From Candidatus Eiseniibacteriota bacterium (lineage in GTDB: Bacteria > Eisenbacteria > RBG-16-71-46 > JAFGJU01): a stretch of 31,110 nt of DNA. Position numbers and translations under genes: made by a program. The stretch covers positions 1 to 31,110 of the forward strand of contig JAFGJU010000089.1 of assembly GCA_016928935.1 (NCBI GenBank), in the 5' to 3' direction. The notes below the pieces were generated by a model. It saw only the letters and a list, made by a program, of their open reading frames with translations. It ran no database searches and was not told the origin of the DNA. This document shows positions 16,520 to 23,441 of this stretch, in pieces; positions within the stretch are counted from its first letter, which is position 1, and every line of letters starts with the position of its first letter.

Positions 16520-17188
16520 TCATCCCTTCCCCGGCCGCTTCGGCGCCGCATCCCCATAGAGCTCCAGATATCGCCTGGCCGCCCTGCTCTTGAGACCTTT
16601 CTTTCCCCTTCCGTGCGCCTGGATGATGTGGGTCACCACGTCGTCTTTCCTGGTCCCGCACACAGGGCAGACGTTTCGCCTGAACTGCGTGGCCGGTATC
16701 TTGCCGAACCCGAACAGACCCGTGGGGAAGAGGAGGATCCACAGCACGACGGGCAGCAGAATGCCGGCGGGCGCGAAAAACCGCACAAGGAGCATTTGAG
16801 AGGTGGCGGAGGGAGAAAACAGGAGCACACGCACGGAAAGGTACGCCACGTGGAAGCAGAGCAGCAGCGCAAGACCCAGCAGCGTGGCCTTGAGTCTCCT
16901 CCAGACAGGCACGGGCGCCGTGGCAAAGGCCAGCGAAAGGAAGACGATAACCCCCACCGGGGTCAGCTCCACGTCACACACCCTGCTCCTTCCGGGAAGG
17001 GCGGAGAAGAAGTGGATGGCTTTAGCGTCCACCTCCATGCCCGTGGGTTGATATCCGAACACCTTCAGCGGAATCAGCGTGACTTTGCCCAGCGCCCAGA
17101 GTGTGTACTCTCCGACCAGGAGCCAGACCAGGAAAAAGCCAAACGAAAACGCCAGCAGCTTAAGAAGAAACAGGAATAGTCTTTTCAC
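16520..17188 (-). CDS. Membrane protein paired with exosortase: probable inactive exosortase paralogue with C2H2 zinc finger
   Basis: The 222-residue product begins with a TM helix and has about four or five in all. Residues 74-120 align without gaps with residues 85-131 of the neighbouring exosortase: same Glu, Thr, Pro-x-Pro-Val and hydrophobic spacing. The catalytic Cys is replaced by L75 and the Arg by Y116. After the last TM helix comes C174-x2-C177-x9-H187-x4-H192, a C2H2 zinc-finger pattern, then a basic tail. The start is GTG 17188, overlapping the exosortase gene by 29 bases, so the two are coupled. XrtH-type exosortases are known to have an associated membrane protein beside them, and this may be that partner. 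The paralogy and the zinc-finger role (folding, tethering or nucleic-acid contact) are inference. Confidence 0.65.
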   Translation of the reverse strand: MKRLFLFLLKLLAFSFGFFLVWLLVGEYTLWALGKVTLIPLKVFGYQPTGMEVDAKAIHFFSALPGRSRVCDVELTPVGVIVFLSLAFATAPVPVWRRLKATLLGLALLLCFHVAYLSVRVLLFSPSATSQMLLVRFFAPAGILLPVVLWILLFPTGLFGFGKIPATQFRRNVCPVCGTRKDDVVTHIIQAHGRGKKGLKSRAARRYLELYGDAAPKRPGKG

Positions 17189-17702
17189 GGCCTACGAGCT
17201 TCTCGATCCAGAATACGACCAGGGCCACCACGAAGATTATGAGGGCCACCTGCCAGAAGTACAGGTGGGCAAAGTCGAAGTACTGAGGCTTGTACGCGAG
17301 GACCAGGGCCATTATGACCAGCCGGAGGAGGTTGAAGGCCAGTATCAGGGGGAATCCGATGGCCAGTCCTAGCAGCTTCTTCTTCACCGGTGAGGGATAA
17401 GCGACCACCACGCTGAAGAAAAGCACGAGAGCAGTGTACCCGGTACATTCGGCTATGATGGAAAGCCCGTGCGAGTCATACGTCACCAACACCCCGTCCA
17501 CGCTCACGCCGAACCCCAACAGGCTCAAGACCCTTCCGAGCCACGAAGCCGTCACGGGACACAGATTCTGAACTCCCGGGGGGAAGGTCCTCAGTACGTA
17601 CGGCACCGCCCAGAGGGCGGCCCACAGGCCGAAGAAGATGACCATAAACCTGGCCACTCGTCCTCTGCGGCTGGGCGGTTTAGTCTTCCTGCCTTTTGCC
17701 AT
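17160..17702 (-). CDS. Exosortase/archaeosortase family transpeptidase, XrtH-like
   Basis: Exosortases are multi-TM cysteine transpeptidases that process proteins with a C-terminal motif-TM-basic tail and are thought to move them to the surface or matrix. The 180-residue protein has the family's catalytic triad: C86 in AECTGY, R127 in FNLLRL, and H146 in FAHLYFW. The HLYFWQ segment and short single-domain length resemble XrtH (the IPTLxxWG type). About five TM helices are visible, with a basic N-terminus. ATG 17702 has AGGTAGGG upstream. It forms a two-gene unit with the overlapping downstream membrane protein. No protein in the window carries a matching C-terminal sorting signal, so the substrate is unknown. 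Confidence 0.87.
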   Translation of the reverse strand: MAKGRKTKPPSRRGRVARFMVIFFGLWAALWAVPYVLRTFPPGVQNLCPVTASWLGRVLSLLGFGVSVDGVLVTYDSHGLSIIAECTGYTALVLFFSVVVAYPSPVKKKLLGLAIGFPLILAFNLLRLVIMALVLAYKPQYFDFAHLYFWQVALIIFVVALVVFWIEKLVGREKTIPVSS

Positions 17703-17789
17703 TGCCCTACCTGGCGCGGGTCGCCGCTCCTGAAGTCAGCACCGGGAACCAAGACTGGAAAGGCGCACCGTCAGAACGGCACAAGATTA

Positions 17790-17806
17790 CAACGGCCGGC
17801 CCGTTG
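17790..17806. repeat. Short inverted repeat in the divergent exosortase/kinase gap
   Basis: CAACGG (17790-17795) and CCGTTG (17801-17806) are perfect inverted arms around 5 bases. It lies 88 bases upstream of the exosortase start and could be an operator for either divergent gene. The role is unknown. Confidence 0.3.
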
Positions 17807-17898
17807 AGTCAAGTCCGCCGCCGGCTCGTGCGGATCTGCCTCAAGTTCCTGCCGTAGTTGCCGATATGAGTAAGGAAAGCTCATTTCCCGGCCCTCTT

Positions 17899-17986
17899 GT
17901 CGCGCCTTGCGCGCAGGGTAAGGAGGTCCACGCGTCGTCTGTGCCACACACCCATGTCCGTCGCGCCTTGCGCGCAGGGTAAGGAG
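17899..17986 (+). repeat. Two exact copies of a 27-bp hairpin plus Shine-Dalgarno repeat
   Basis: The 27 bases at 17899-17925 recur exactly at 17960-17986, a 61-base period, with unrelated sequence in between. Each copy contains CGCGC-CTT-GCGCG, a five-pair stem with a three-base loop, followed by GGGTAAGGAG. The second AAGGAG (17981-17986) sits at ribosome-binding distance from the TTG start of the histidine kinase gene. Only two copies with no CRISPR-like spacer pattern are present. A duplicated translation-control element is a reasonable but untested reading. Confidence 0.8.
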
Positions 17987-17992
17987 AATCAC

Positions 17993-20419
17993 TTGCCTCA
18001 GAACTCGACCGTGAACGTCCTCAGTCAGTCAAACGGCGAAGTGGCCGCACAAGAGAGAGTCCGCACGCTGGAAAGGCAGCTGCGGGCCCTCAAGGAAGTG
18101 ATAGCGGCCGCCGGCCTACTAAACGACCCCGAAGATATGCTTCGGACCCTGCTCCGGCACCTGATGGAGGTCAGCGCCACGGACGCCGGCGCCGTGTTCC
18201 TGCACGACAGGAACGGCGTGCTGACGCAGGTCGCGGCCGTCAACATAACGTCGGATCTGGCCGCCCTCCTCTCCGTCACTCCTCAGGGCTTGGACAACGG
18301 GTCTCGGCACGACGTGCCGTGGTTTGTCGAGGACACTGCATCCGAATGGGGATGGGCCCGCGAGGCCGAAAGCGCCTGCAGGTCCGCCATCAGAATGCCG
18401 CTTACGGCCCGCGGCAGGCCGGTGGGCCTGCTCATACTGTCCTCCGGCACCCAGCGCTTTTTCTGCGAGGAGGAACGCGAGCTTCTGGTGGCCATGGGGG
18501 CAGAGGTCGGGATTCTGATTGAGAACACCAGCATGTTTCGGTCTCTGCATGAGGCCTACGATGACCTCCAGACCGCCTACGAAGTCAGTGTTGCGATAAG
18601 CCAGAGCATCGACCTGGAGAGAACGCTCAAGCACGTCGTCTACAGCGCGAAGAAGGCGCTGAATGCAAGCAACTGCTTCCTGTTCCTTCTGGACGAGAAG
18701 GGAAACGAGTTGGTCGGCGTGGCCGCCAGCACTGACGACCCTGAGTTTCAGAGTCTCAAGATAGGCATGAGAGAGACGGTGGCCGGCGTGTGGGTGGTGA
18801 ACGAGAAGCAGCCGCTCAGCATCAGAGACCTCTCGGCAGATCCGCGCGCATGCGAGCTGCTGAGGACCAAGTACGGCCAGAAGTCCGCGCTGTTCGTTCC
18901 CCTGGTGGCGAACGACTCCGCCATAGGGACGATGGTGTTCGACGACACCCAGAAGGAGCGCACGTTCACGGAGGCGGAGATAAGGCGCGCCCAGGCGATC
19001 GCCAACCAGGCCGCACTGGCCATACAGCGGGCGAGATTGTACCAGTCCGTGAAGGAGAAGATGCAGGAGGTCACGGTGCTGTACGAAGTAGGCCGCACAC
19101 TGACTTCCACCCTGCACCCCGACACGGTGCTGAACGAGATGCTGCACATCTTGAGAGAGTCTTTCGGTTACGTTCACTGCGCCATACTGCTTCTTGACGG
19201 CAATCCCAGAGAGCTGTTCGTCAAGGCCTCCAGCGGCTACGCGAAGGACACGGACAAGGTGGACCGCCTGAGGATAAAAGTCGGACACGAGGGCATCACG
19301 GGTTGGGTGGCCGCCACCGGACGGCCGCTGTACGTGCCGGACGTCGAGAAGGATCCCAGGTACATCCCCGGGATGAAGGGCGTCAGGTCGGAAATAGCGC
19401 TGCCGCTGAAGATCGGGGACAAGATGCTGGGAGTCCTGAACGTCGAAAGCACCGAGCTCGGAGCCTTCCGAGAGAGAGACGTCAGGATCTTGTCTTCGCT
19501 CGCGGCACAGGCCGCGGTCGCCATAGAGAATGCGAGGCTGTACGCCGAGATCCAGGAGAAGGCGGACGAGCTGGACGCGGCCTGCAGGGACTTGGAAGAG
19601 TCGCGGGCGAGCATCCTGAAGGCGAACGAGAGACTGCTGGAGATGGACCGGCTGAAGTCCGAATTCCTGGCCACGATGAGCCACGAGCTCAGGACTCCGC
19701 TCACGGCCATAATTGCCTACACCGAGTTGATGCGGGACAACAGGGTCGACGAACAACAGCGAAACGAGTTCCTGGAAATCGTGGATGAACAGGGCAATCG
19801 CCTCATCCAGCTCATAGACGACCTGCTCGACCTGTCGAAGCTCGAGCGGGGCAAGATGCAGCTCAACCTGGAGCGAGTGGACCTGAACGAGATAGTGCTT
19901 TCGGCTGTCCAGACCATCAGGCCCACCGCGGAGAAGAAGGGACTGGAGCTGACAACGACATTCTGTCCGAGTCTGCCGCCGGCCCACATGGACGCGAAAC
20001 GGATAAGACAGGTCTGCTGGAACCTGCTCTGCAACGCAGTGAAGTTCACCGAAAAAGGCGGGCGGATAGCCGTTTCGACGGAAGACTCGGTTGAAGAGCT
20101 GCTGGTCAAGATATCGGACACGGGCATAGGCATAAGGCCTGAAGACACTGGAAGGATATTCGACAGGTTCGCACAGGTCGATTCATCCGCGACGCGCGCC
20201 CACGGAGGAGCCGGGCTCGGGCTCGATTTGGTTCGTCGCTTCGTCACGCTTCACTCCGGCCGGGTGTGGGTGGAGAGCGAGTACGGCACCGGAAGCACGT
20301 TCATCTTCACGCTCCCCAAGGAGCGCGAGTCAGGGAGCGGCGGCCAGGCTGAAACGGACAAGTGTGCTGCGGACAAGTGTGCTTGCGCGGGGCGCCTTGG
20401 ACGTGAGCGCGTCCCCTAG
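17993..20419 (+). CDS. Sensor histidine kinase with three GAF domains
   Basis: A soluble hybrid-free sensor kinase of 808 residues from the TTG at 17993, chosen because GGTAAGGAG lies 6 bases ahead. An in-frame ATG at 17954 has no ribosome binding site. Three GAF domains cover about 44-178, 206-347 and 374-515 and likely bind a small molecule or sense redox state. A coiled coil leads to HisKA with phospho-acceptor H564 (SHELRTPL). HATPase_c has the N box with N677 and N681, DTGIG at 709-713 and GGAGLGL at 738-744. No TM helix is visible, so it is probably cytoplasmic. No receiver-domain gene is adjacent. The tail (789-799) holds three cysteines, encoded partly by a 14-base tandem repeat. Confidence 0.93.
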   Translation: MPQNSTVNVLSQSNGEVAAQERVRTLERQLRALKEVIAAAGLLNDPEDMLRTLLRHLMEVSATDAGAVFLHDRNGVLTQVAAVNITSDLAALLSVTPQGLDNGSRHDVPWFVEDTASEWGWAREAESACRSAIRMPLTARGRPVGLLILSSGTQRFFCEEERELLVAMGAEVGILIENTSMFRSLHEAYDDLQTAYEVSVAISQSIDLERTLKHVVYSAKKALNASNCFLFLLDEKGNELVGVAASTDDPEFQSLKIGMRETVAGVWVVNEKQPLSIRDLSADPRACELLRTKYGQKSALFVPLVANDSAIGTMVFDDTQKERTFTEAEIRRAQAIANQAALAIQRARLYQSVKEKMQEVTVLYEVGRTLTSTLHPDTVLNEMLHILRESFGYVHCAILLLDGNPRELFVKASSGYAKDTDKVDRLRIKVGHEGITGWVAATGRPLYVPDVEKDPRYIPGMKGVRSEIALPLKIGDKMLGVLNVESTELGAFRERDVRILSSLAAQAAVAIENARLYAEIQEKADELDAACRDLEESRASILKANERLLEMDRLKSEFLATMSHELRTPLTAIIAYTELMRDNRVDEQQRNEFLEIVDEQGNRLIQLIDDLLDLSKLERGKMQLNLERVDLNEIVLSAVQTIRPTAEKKGLELTTTFCPSLPPAHMDAKRIRQVCWNLLCNAVKFTEKGGRIAVSTEDSVEELLVKISDTGIGIRPEDTGRIFDRFAQVDSSATRAHGGAGLGLDLVRRFVTLHSGRVWVESEYGTGSTFIFTLPKERESGSGGQAETDKCAADKCACAGRLGRERVP

Positions 20420-20678
20420 AATGACCCGGTTCGGCAATTGAAAATCCCTCCCGGGCTCACGCCTCAACGTTTGTTCCAGCCCCGACACTCGTGCATTCAC
20501 TCACTCAGCTCGCAGGAAGACACACGCGCAACCCCCAATTTTACAATCCGTTACACAGTCAGCGCCGACATTCGCCAGGATTGTCGAAACGCCTCGGCCT
20601 TCGAGACAAATCACAATCTGGCGCATCCCTATTCCATTGATTGACAAGAGATTAGGGGCATGAGTCAGCCTGCCAACC
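20420..20678. other. Intergenic region, less GC-rich than its surroundings
   Basis: No convincing gene is seen between the histidine kinase stop and the regulator promoter. A 68-codon open frame (20438-20644) has no good ribosome binding site and an unremarkable composition. The stretch is noticeably richer in A and T and in CA/AC runs than its surroundings, as expected for a regulatory region. It contains TTGACA at 20641-20646 without a matching -10 box at 16-18 bases. Upstream activator sites for the sigma-54-like promoter at 20679 would be expected here. Confidence 0.5.
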
Positions 20679-20694
20679 TGGCACGAAGTTTGAT
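20679..20694 (+). promoter_or_regulatory. Sigma-54-type -24/-12 promoter of the AraC-like gene
   Basis: TGGCACG at 20679-20685, four bases, then TTGAT at 20690-20694. The sigma-54 consensus is TGGCACG-N4-TTGC[AT]. The -24 element is perfect and the spacing exact, and only the C of the -12 GC is replaced by A. Initiation would be near 20704, just upstream of the GGAGG (20708-20712). If real, transcription needs RpoN and an enhancer-binding ATPase. Confidence 0.5.
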
Positions 20695-20723
20695 TAGCAA
20701 TATTCCCGGAGGCGTGTAGCTCC

Positions 20724-21191
20724 TTGCAGAAGAACCCTGTCGTTGCAGTGAAGACATTGGAACAGAAACTTGAGGCCGGGGCACCACGGGTCAGCCTTTG
20801 GCCCCGTGCGCGACAACTGCGCCGAGGTGAGTCGTTGGCTGCGGAAGCTGCCGAGCTGATTCACCAGAGGCTGGTTGAGCTCCACTCGGTCGCGCAGTTG
20901 GGGGCGTTGCTGGGAGTCTCACGGGAGCATCTCTCCAGAAGCTTCAAGAAGCACTTGGGGTGCTCGGTTTGGGCGTTCATGACGGCCCTCAGAGTGGAGA
21001 GGGCCAAGGAGCTTCTCTGCGGCGACACGACTGTGAAGCAGGTCGCCAAGGAGGTCGGGTTCGGTTCATCCTCGAGCCTCGGACGGGCCTTCGTCAGGTC
21101 ACTGGGGGTACAGCCGGCGCAGTACAGGCGCAACATCAAGGCGAGCAGATACGCCGCCGATTCTGGTTCCACGGACCGCAGGCGCTCCTAG
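20724..21191 (+). CDS. Small AraC-family DNA-binding regulator
   Basis: The 155-residue product consists almost entirely of an AraC-type double helix-turn-helix. The first HTH covers about 55-75 (VAQLGALLGVSREHLSRSFK), and the second covers about 103-126 (TVKQVAKEVGFGSSSSLGRAF), followed by GVQPAQYRR. No ligand-binding cupin or receiver domain precedes it, so it would act as a stand-alone DNA-binding protein or be controlled by abundance. The proposed TTG start at 20724 has GGAGG 11 bases upstream, slightly distant, and no better start exists before the HTH. It follows the histidine kinase but sits behind its own sigma-54-like promoter. Confidence 0.85.
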   Translation: MQKNPVVAVKTLEQKLEAGAPRVSLWPRARQLRRGESLAAEAAELIHQRLVELHSVAQLGALLGVSREHLSRSFKKHLGCSVWAFMTALRVERAKELLCGDTTVKQVAKEVGFGSSSSLGRAFVRSLGVQPAQYRRNIKASRYAADSGSTDRRRS

Positions 21192-21300
21192 AGGAGCAGG
21201 CCTAGCGGGGACACTTCCGCCGCCCCTGCCCCCGCCTCTCCTCGTAAGTCCCACCCCGCCCACCTGGAAGGTACAGGGGAGTGCCTGCGGTTCCATTATC

Positions 21301-21334
21301 AAACGCTTTCCCTGACCGGTGGCGTCAAGCGTTT
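21301..21334. repeat. Inverted repeat downstream of the AraC-like gene
   Basis: AAACGCTT (21301-21308) and AAGCGTTT (21327-21334) are perfect 8-base arms separated by 18 bases, with GAC/GTC able to extend pairing inside. The right arm runs into GTTTTG. It may be a weak terminator for the AraC-like gene or an operator for the radC promoter 55 bases further on. Confidence 0.4.
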
Positions 21335-21388
21335 TGCGCAAATTGGGTATGTGGGGAGGGATTCTTCCCGCATCCCTGACCGTGACCG

Positions 21389-21417
21389 TTGACAACTCCG
21401 GCTCCGCGCGCCATAAT
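21389..21417 (+). promoter_or_regulatory. Strong sigma-70-type promoter of the radC operon
   Basis: A perfect TTGACA (21389-21394), a 17-base spacer and CATAAT (21412-21417), giving 11 of 12 consensus bases. The predicted start near 21424 lies about 46 bases before ATG 21470. This rules out the longer radC frame that begins inside the promoter. Confidence 0.75.
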
Positions 21418-21469
21418 GCAGCTGCGCAAGCGCGATTTCTCGCGGGAGGATTCGGTGGAGGTGGCCGGG

Positions 21470-22153
21470 ATGAAGAGAAAGCCGCAGCTAGTGAGTGACT
21501 TGCCGAGAGTGGACAGGCCTCGAGAAAAGCTCGCCCAGAAAGGAAGCTCGGCTCTGAGTGACGCCGAGCTTCTTGCTGTTATCATCGGGCAGGGTACCAG
21601 GGGCTCGAGTGTGCTCGCGGTGGCAGATGAGATACTCAAGTTCTTCGGGCCTTCCAGACTCGCGGCGGCGTCACCGAAGGAACTACAGTCCGTCAGGGGC
21701 ATAGGGCCCGCGAGAGCGAGCCAGCTGGCGGCGTGTTTGGAACTGGGCAGGAGGATATTCAAGCCGGAAGACGAACCGTCCGTCGTCATAAGGCGCCCGG
21801 AAGACGCGGCGTCCCTGACGAGGGAGCTGGCCGCGGCCAGAAAGGAGCATTTCTGCACGCTGTACCTGGACACGCGGAACCGAGTGATGAGGAAGGAGAC
21901 AATCTCGATAGGAACACTCAACGCCAGCCTCGTGCATCCCAGGGAGGTGTTCCAGCCGGCCGTCGAGTCCTCGGCGGCCAGCGTAGTGCTGGTTCACAAT
22001 CACCCCTCAGGCGACCCCGAGCCGAGCAGAGAGGATCTCCTGCTCACGAAACGGCTCGTGACTGCAGGCGAGATAATGGGAATAGAGGTGCTCGACCACG
22101 TCATAGTGGCCAGGCGCTCGTTTGTGAGCCTCAGGGAAAGGAAGCTGATGTGA
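21470..22153 (+). CDS. radC: RadC/JAB1-MPN domain protein
   Basis: RadC proteins carry an MPN+ (JAMM) metalloprotease-like domain. The old DNA-repair assignment in E. coli was withdrawn and the cellular role remains unclear. The 227-residue product has an N-terminal helix-hairpin-helix-like part (SVRGIGPARASQL at about 74-86) and the JAMM motif with H176, H178, S180 and D182 in HNHPSGD, plus the typical DHVIV segment at 209-213. ATG 21470 has GGAGG 8 bases upstream and follows the promoter at 21389-21417. Its TGA overlaps the GTG start of the next gene. Confidence 0.95.
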   Translation: MKRKPQLVSDLPRVDRPREKLAQKGSSALSDAELLAVIIGQGTRGSSVLAVADEILKFFGPSRLAAASPKELQSVRGIGPARASQLAACLELGRRIFKPEDEPSVVIRRPEDAASLTRELAAARKEHFCTLYLDTRNRVMRKETISIGTLNASLVHPREVFQPAVESSAASVVLVHNHPSGDPEPSREDLLLTKRLVTAGEIMGIEVLDHVIVARRSFVSLRERKLM

Positions 22154-23376
22154 GTTGTCGGCGGTCCGACTCGGCTTGGCCGGCGCTTCGCGCCCTGGCC
22201 GTGGCTCTGGTCCTGGCTACGGCGCTGCTTTCGCTCGGGTGCCGCGTTTGCGAGGCCGGAGACTCCGAGTCCCGCTCGGAAGAGAGGCAGCGTCAATTAG
22301 TAGCCGGGTACGAGACGGCCAAGTACCTGGCCTCCTCGGGACAGCTCAAGGAAGCGCACTCGCAGATAAAGAAGCTGAGGCGGCAGGCGAAGGGAGACGT
22401 GGAGAAGGCATTGGTGGAGGATGCGCTGGCCTCCTACTACCTGGCAAAGCGCGAGCTCCCCGCAGCGGAGAAGCACGCGTCGGCCGCGCTCGACCTGCAC
22501 CCGGCCTTTTCAGTCGGCTTCAGAACCAGGGCCCTCGTGCGGGTGCTGCGCGGGGATTCGCTCGGCGCGGAGGAGGACTTCCGCTCAGCCCTCAGCTTCG
22601 ACGGCTCGGACTTGAAAAGCCTTCGGGGACTGGCGGAAATCTACCAGGCTCATGACCGCGGCCCGGAAGCGTTGCGGCTCGTGTACAGGTACCTTGAGTT
22701 GGATTCTCTGGACGCTTGGGCTCAGGACACATGGGTTGATCTCATGGGGGCCGGGCTCGGCTACGAGAACTTTCCGCTGGATTACCTGAGGTGCCTCAAG
22801 AGTGCCGCGATAAGCAGGGGCGAACTGGCGGCGATTCTGGTGGTCGCGCTCGAGTCGGCTGAGAGGAAGGAAACGTCCTCCGATTCCTCGACCGCGCCGG
22901 GCGTTGAGGCCGGAGGGTCCCCGCTGGAGTCCCCCAGCGATGGAGAGCGCAGTTGCAGAGACTGTGCCAGCCGCTGGTACGCCCAGTTCGTGGAGAAGTC
23001 CATGGCTCGCGGCCTGATGCGCACCTATCCTGACACCTCGTTCCGGCCGGACGACCCCGTCGACAAGGGTCTCCTGGCAAACGATTTGTACCTCTTCCTC
23101 GCGCGGTCTGCGCCGGCCAAGGTGGAGGCGGTTCTGGTCCGCCCGATGGAGGCCCTGAGGGCGGCTGGGTCGGGCACGGGCTCTCCCCGCGTGCCGGGCA
23201 CGGGCTACTCCGACGTCTTCATACTGTCGTACCTGTGGAGGCCGGTGCGAGTGGCCGTGGAGCTGGGGTTGCTCGAACCCGAGTCCGACTCCGCGTTCGG
23301 CGTGGACAGCCCGGTCAGCGGCAGTGAAGCTGCGCGCATGGCCGAGAACCTCGCGCGCCTGGTACATTCGCCTTGA
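22150..23376 (+). CDS. Exported (lipoprotein-like) TPR protein with C-terminal SLH motifs
   Basis: The 408-residue product starts at GTG 22150, overlapping the radC stop (GTGA), with AAGGAAG upstream. The N-terminus has paired Arg, a hydrophobic stretch and LSLGC (C31). This is a plausible lipoprotein signal, although Ser at -3 is unusual, so ordinary secretion is possible. Residues about 50-235 contain TPR-like helices (DALASYYLAKRELPAAEKHA and following). A Ser/Pro/Gly-rich linker follows. Residues about 280-330 (GLMRTYPDTSFRPDDPV) and about 355-405 (YSDV, VAVELGLL, FGVDSPVSGSEAARM) resemble S-layer homology motifs that bind cell-wall polymers. Function unknown, but likely envelope scaffolding. 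Confidence 0.75.
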   Translation: MSCRRSDSAWPALRALAVALVLATALLSLGCRVCEAGDSESRSEERQRQLVAGYETAKYLASSGQLKEAHSQIKKLRRQAKGDVEKALVEDALASYYLAKRELPAAEKHASAALDLHPAFSVGFRTRALVRVLRGDSLGAEEDFRSALSFDGSDLKSLRGLAEIYQAHDRGPEALRLVYRYLELDSLDAWAQDTWVDLMGAGLGYENFPLDYLRCLKSAAISRGELAAILVVALESAERKETSSDSSTAPGVEAGGSPLESPSDGERSCRDCASRWYAQFVEKSMARGLMRTYPDTSFRPDDPVDKGLLANDLYLFLARSAPAKVEAVLVRPMEALRAAGSGTGSPRVPGTGYSDVFILSYLWRPVRVAVELGLLEPESDSAFGVDSPVSGSEAARMAENLARLVHSP

Positions 23377-23441
23377 CCCTGTCCGGGGGCGATGGTAGCT
23401 TTCGCTTCTGTAAGGAAGGCACTTCAGCATAGGGTGTAGGC

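Noticed and set aside
17899..17986. CRISPR array or attachment site
   Set aside because: Only two repeat copies with a 34-base gap, no cas genes, no integrase and no tRNA nearby.
18119..19987. 622-codon minus-strand frame opposite the histidine kinase
   Set aside because: Fully covered by a gene with three GAF domains and clear kinase motifs. The antisense product has no recognisable domain.
20438..20644. Small open frame between the kinase and the AraC-like gene
   Set aside because: No ribosome binding site, no recognisable motif, and it lies in a stretch that looks like regulatory DNA.
21389..21469. N-terminal extension of radC
   Set aside because: The region contains a near-consensus promoter, so the longer start would lie upstream of the transcript start. 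ATG 21470 has a good ribosome binding site.
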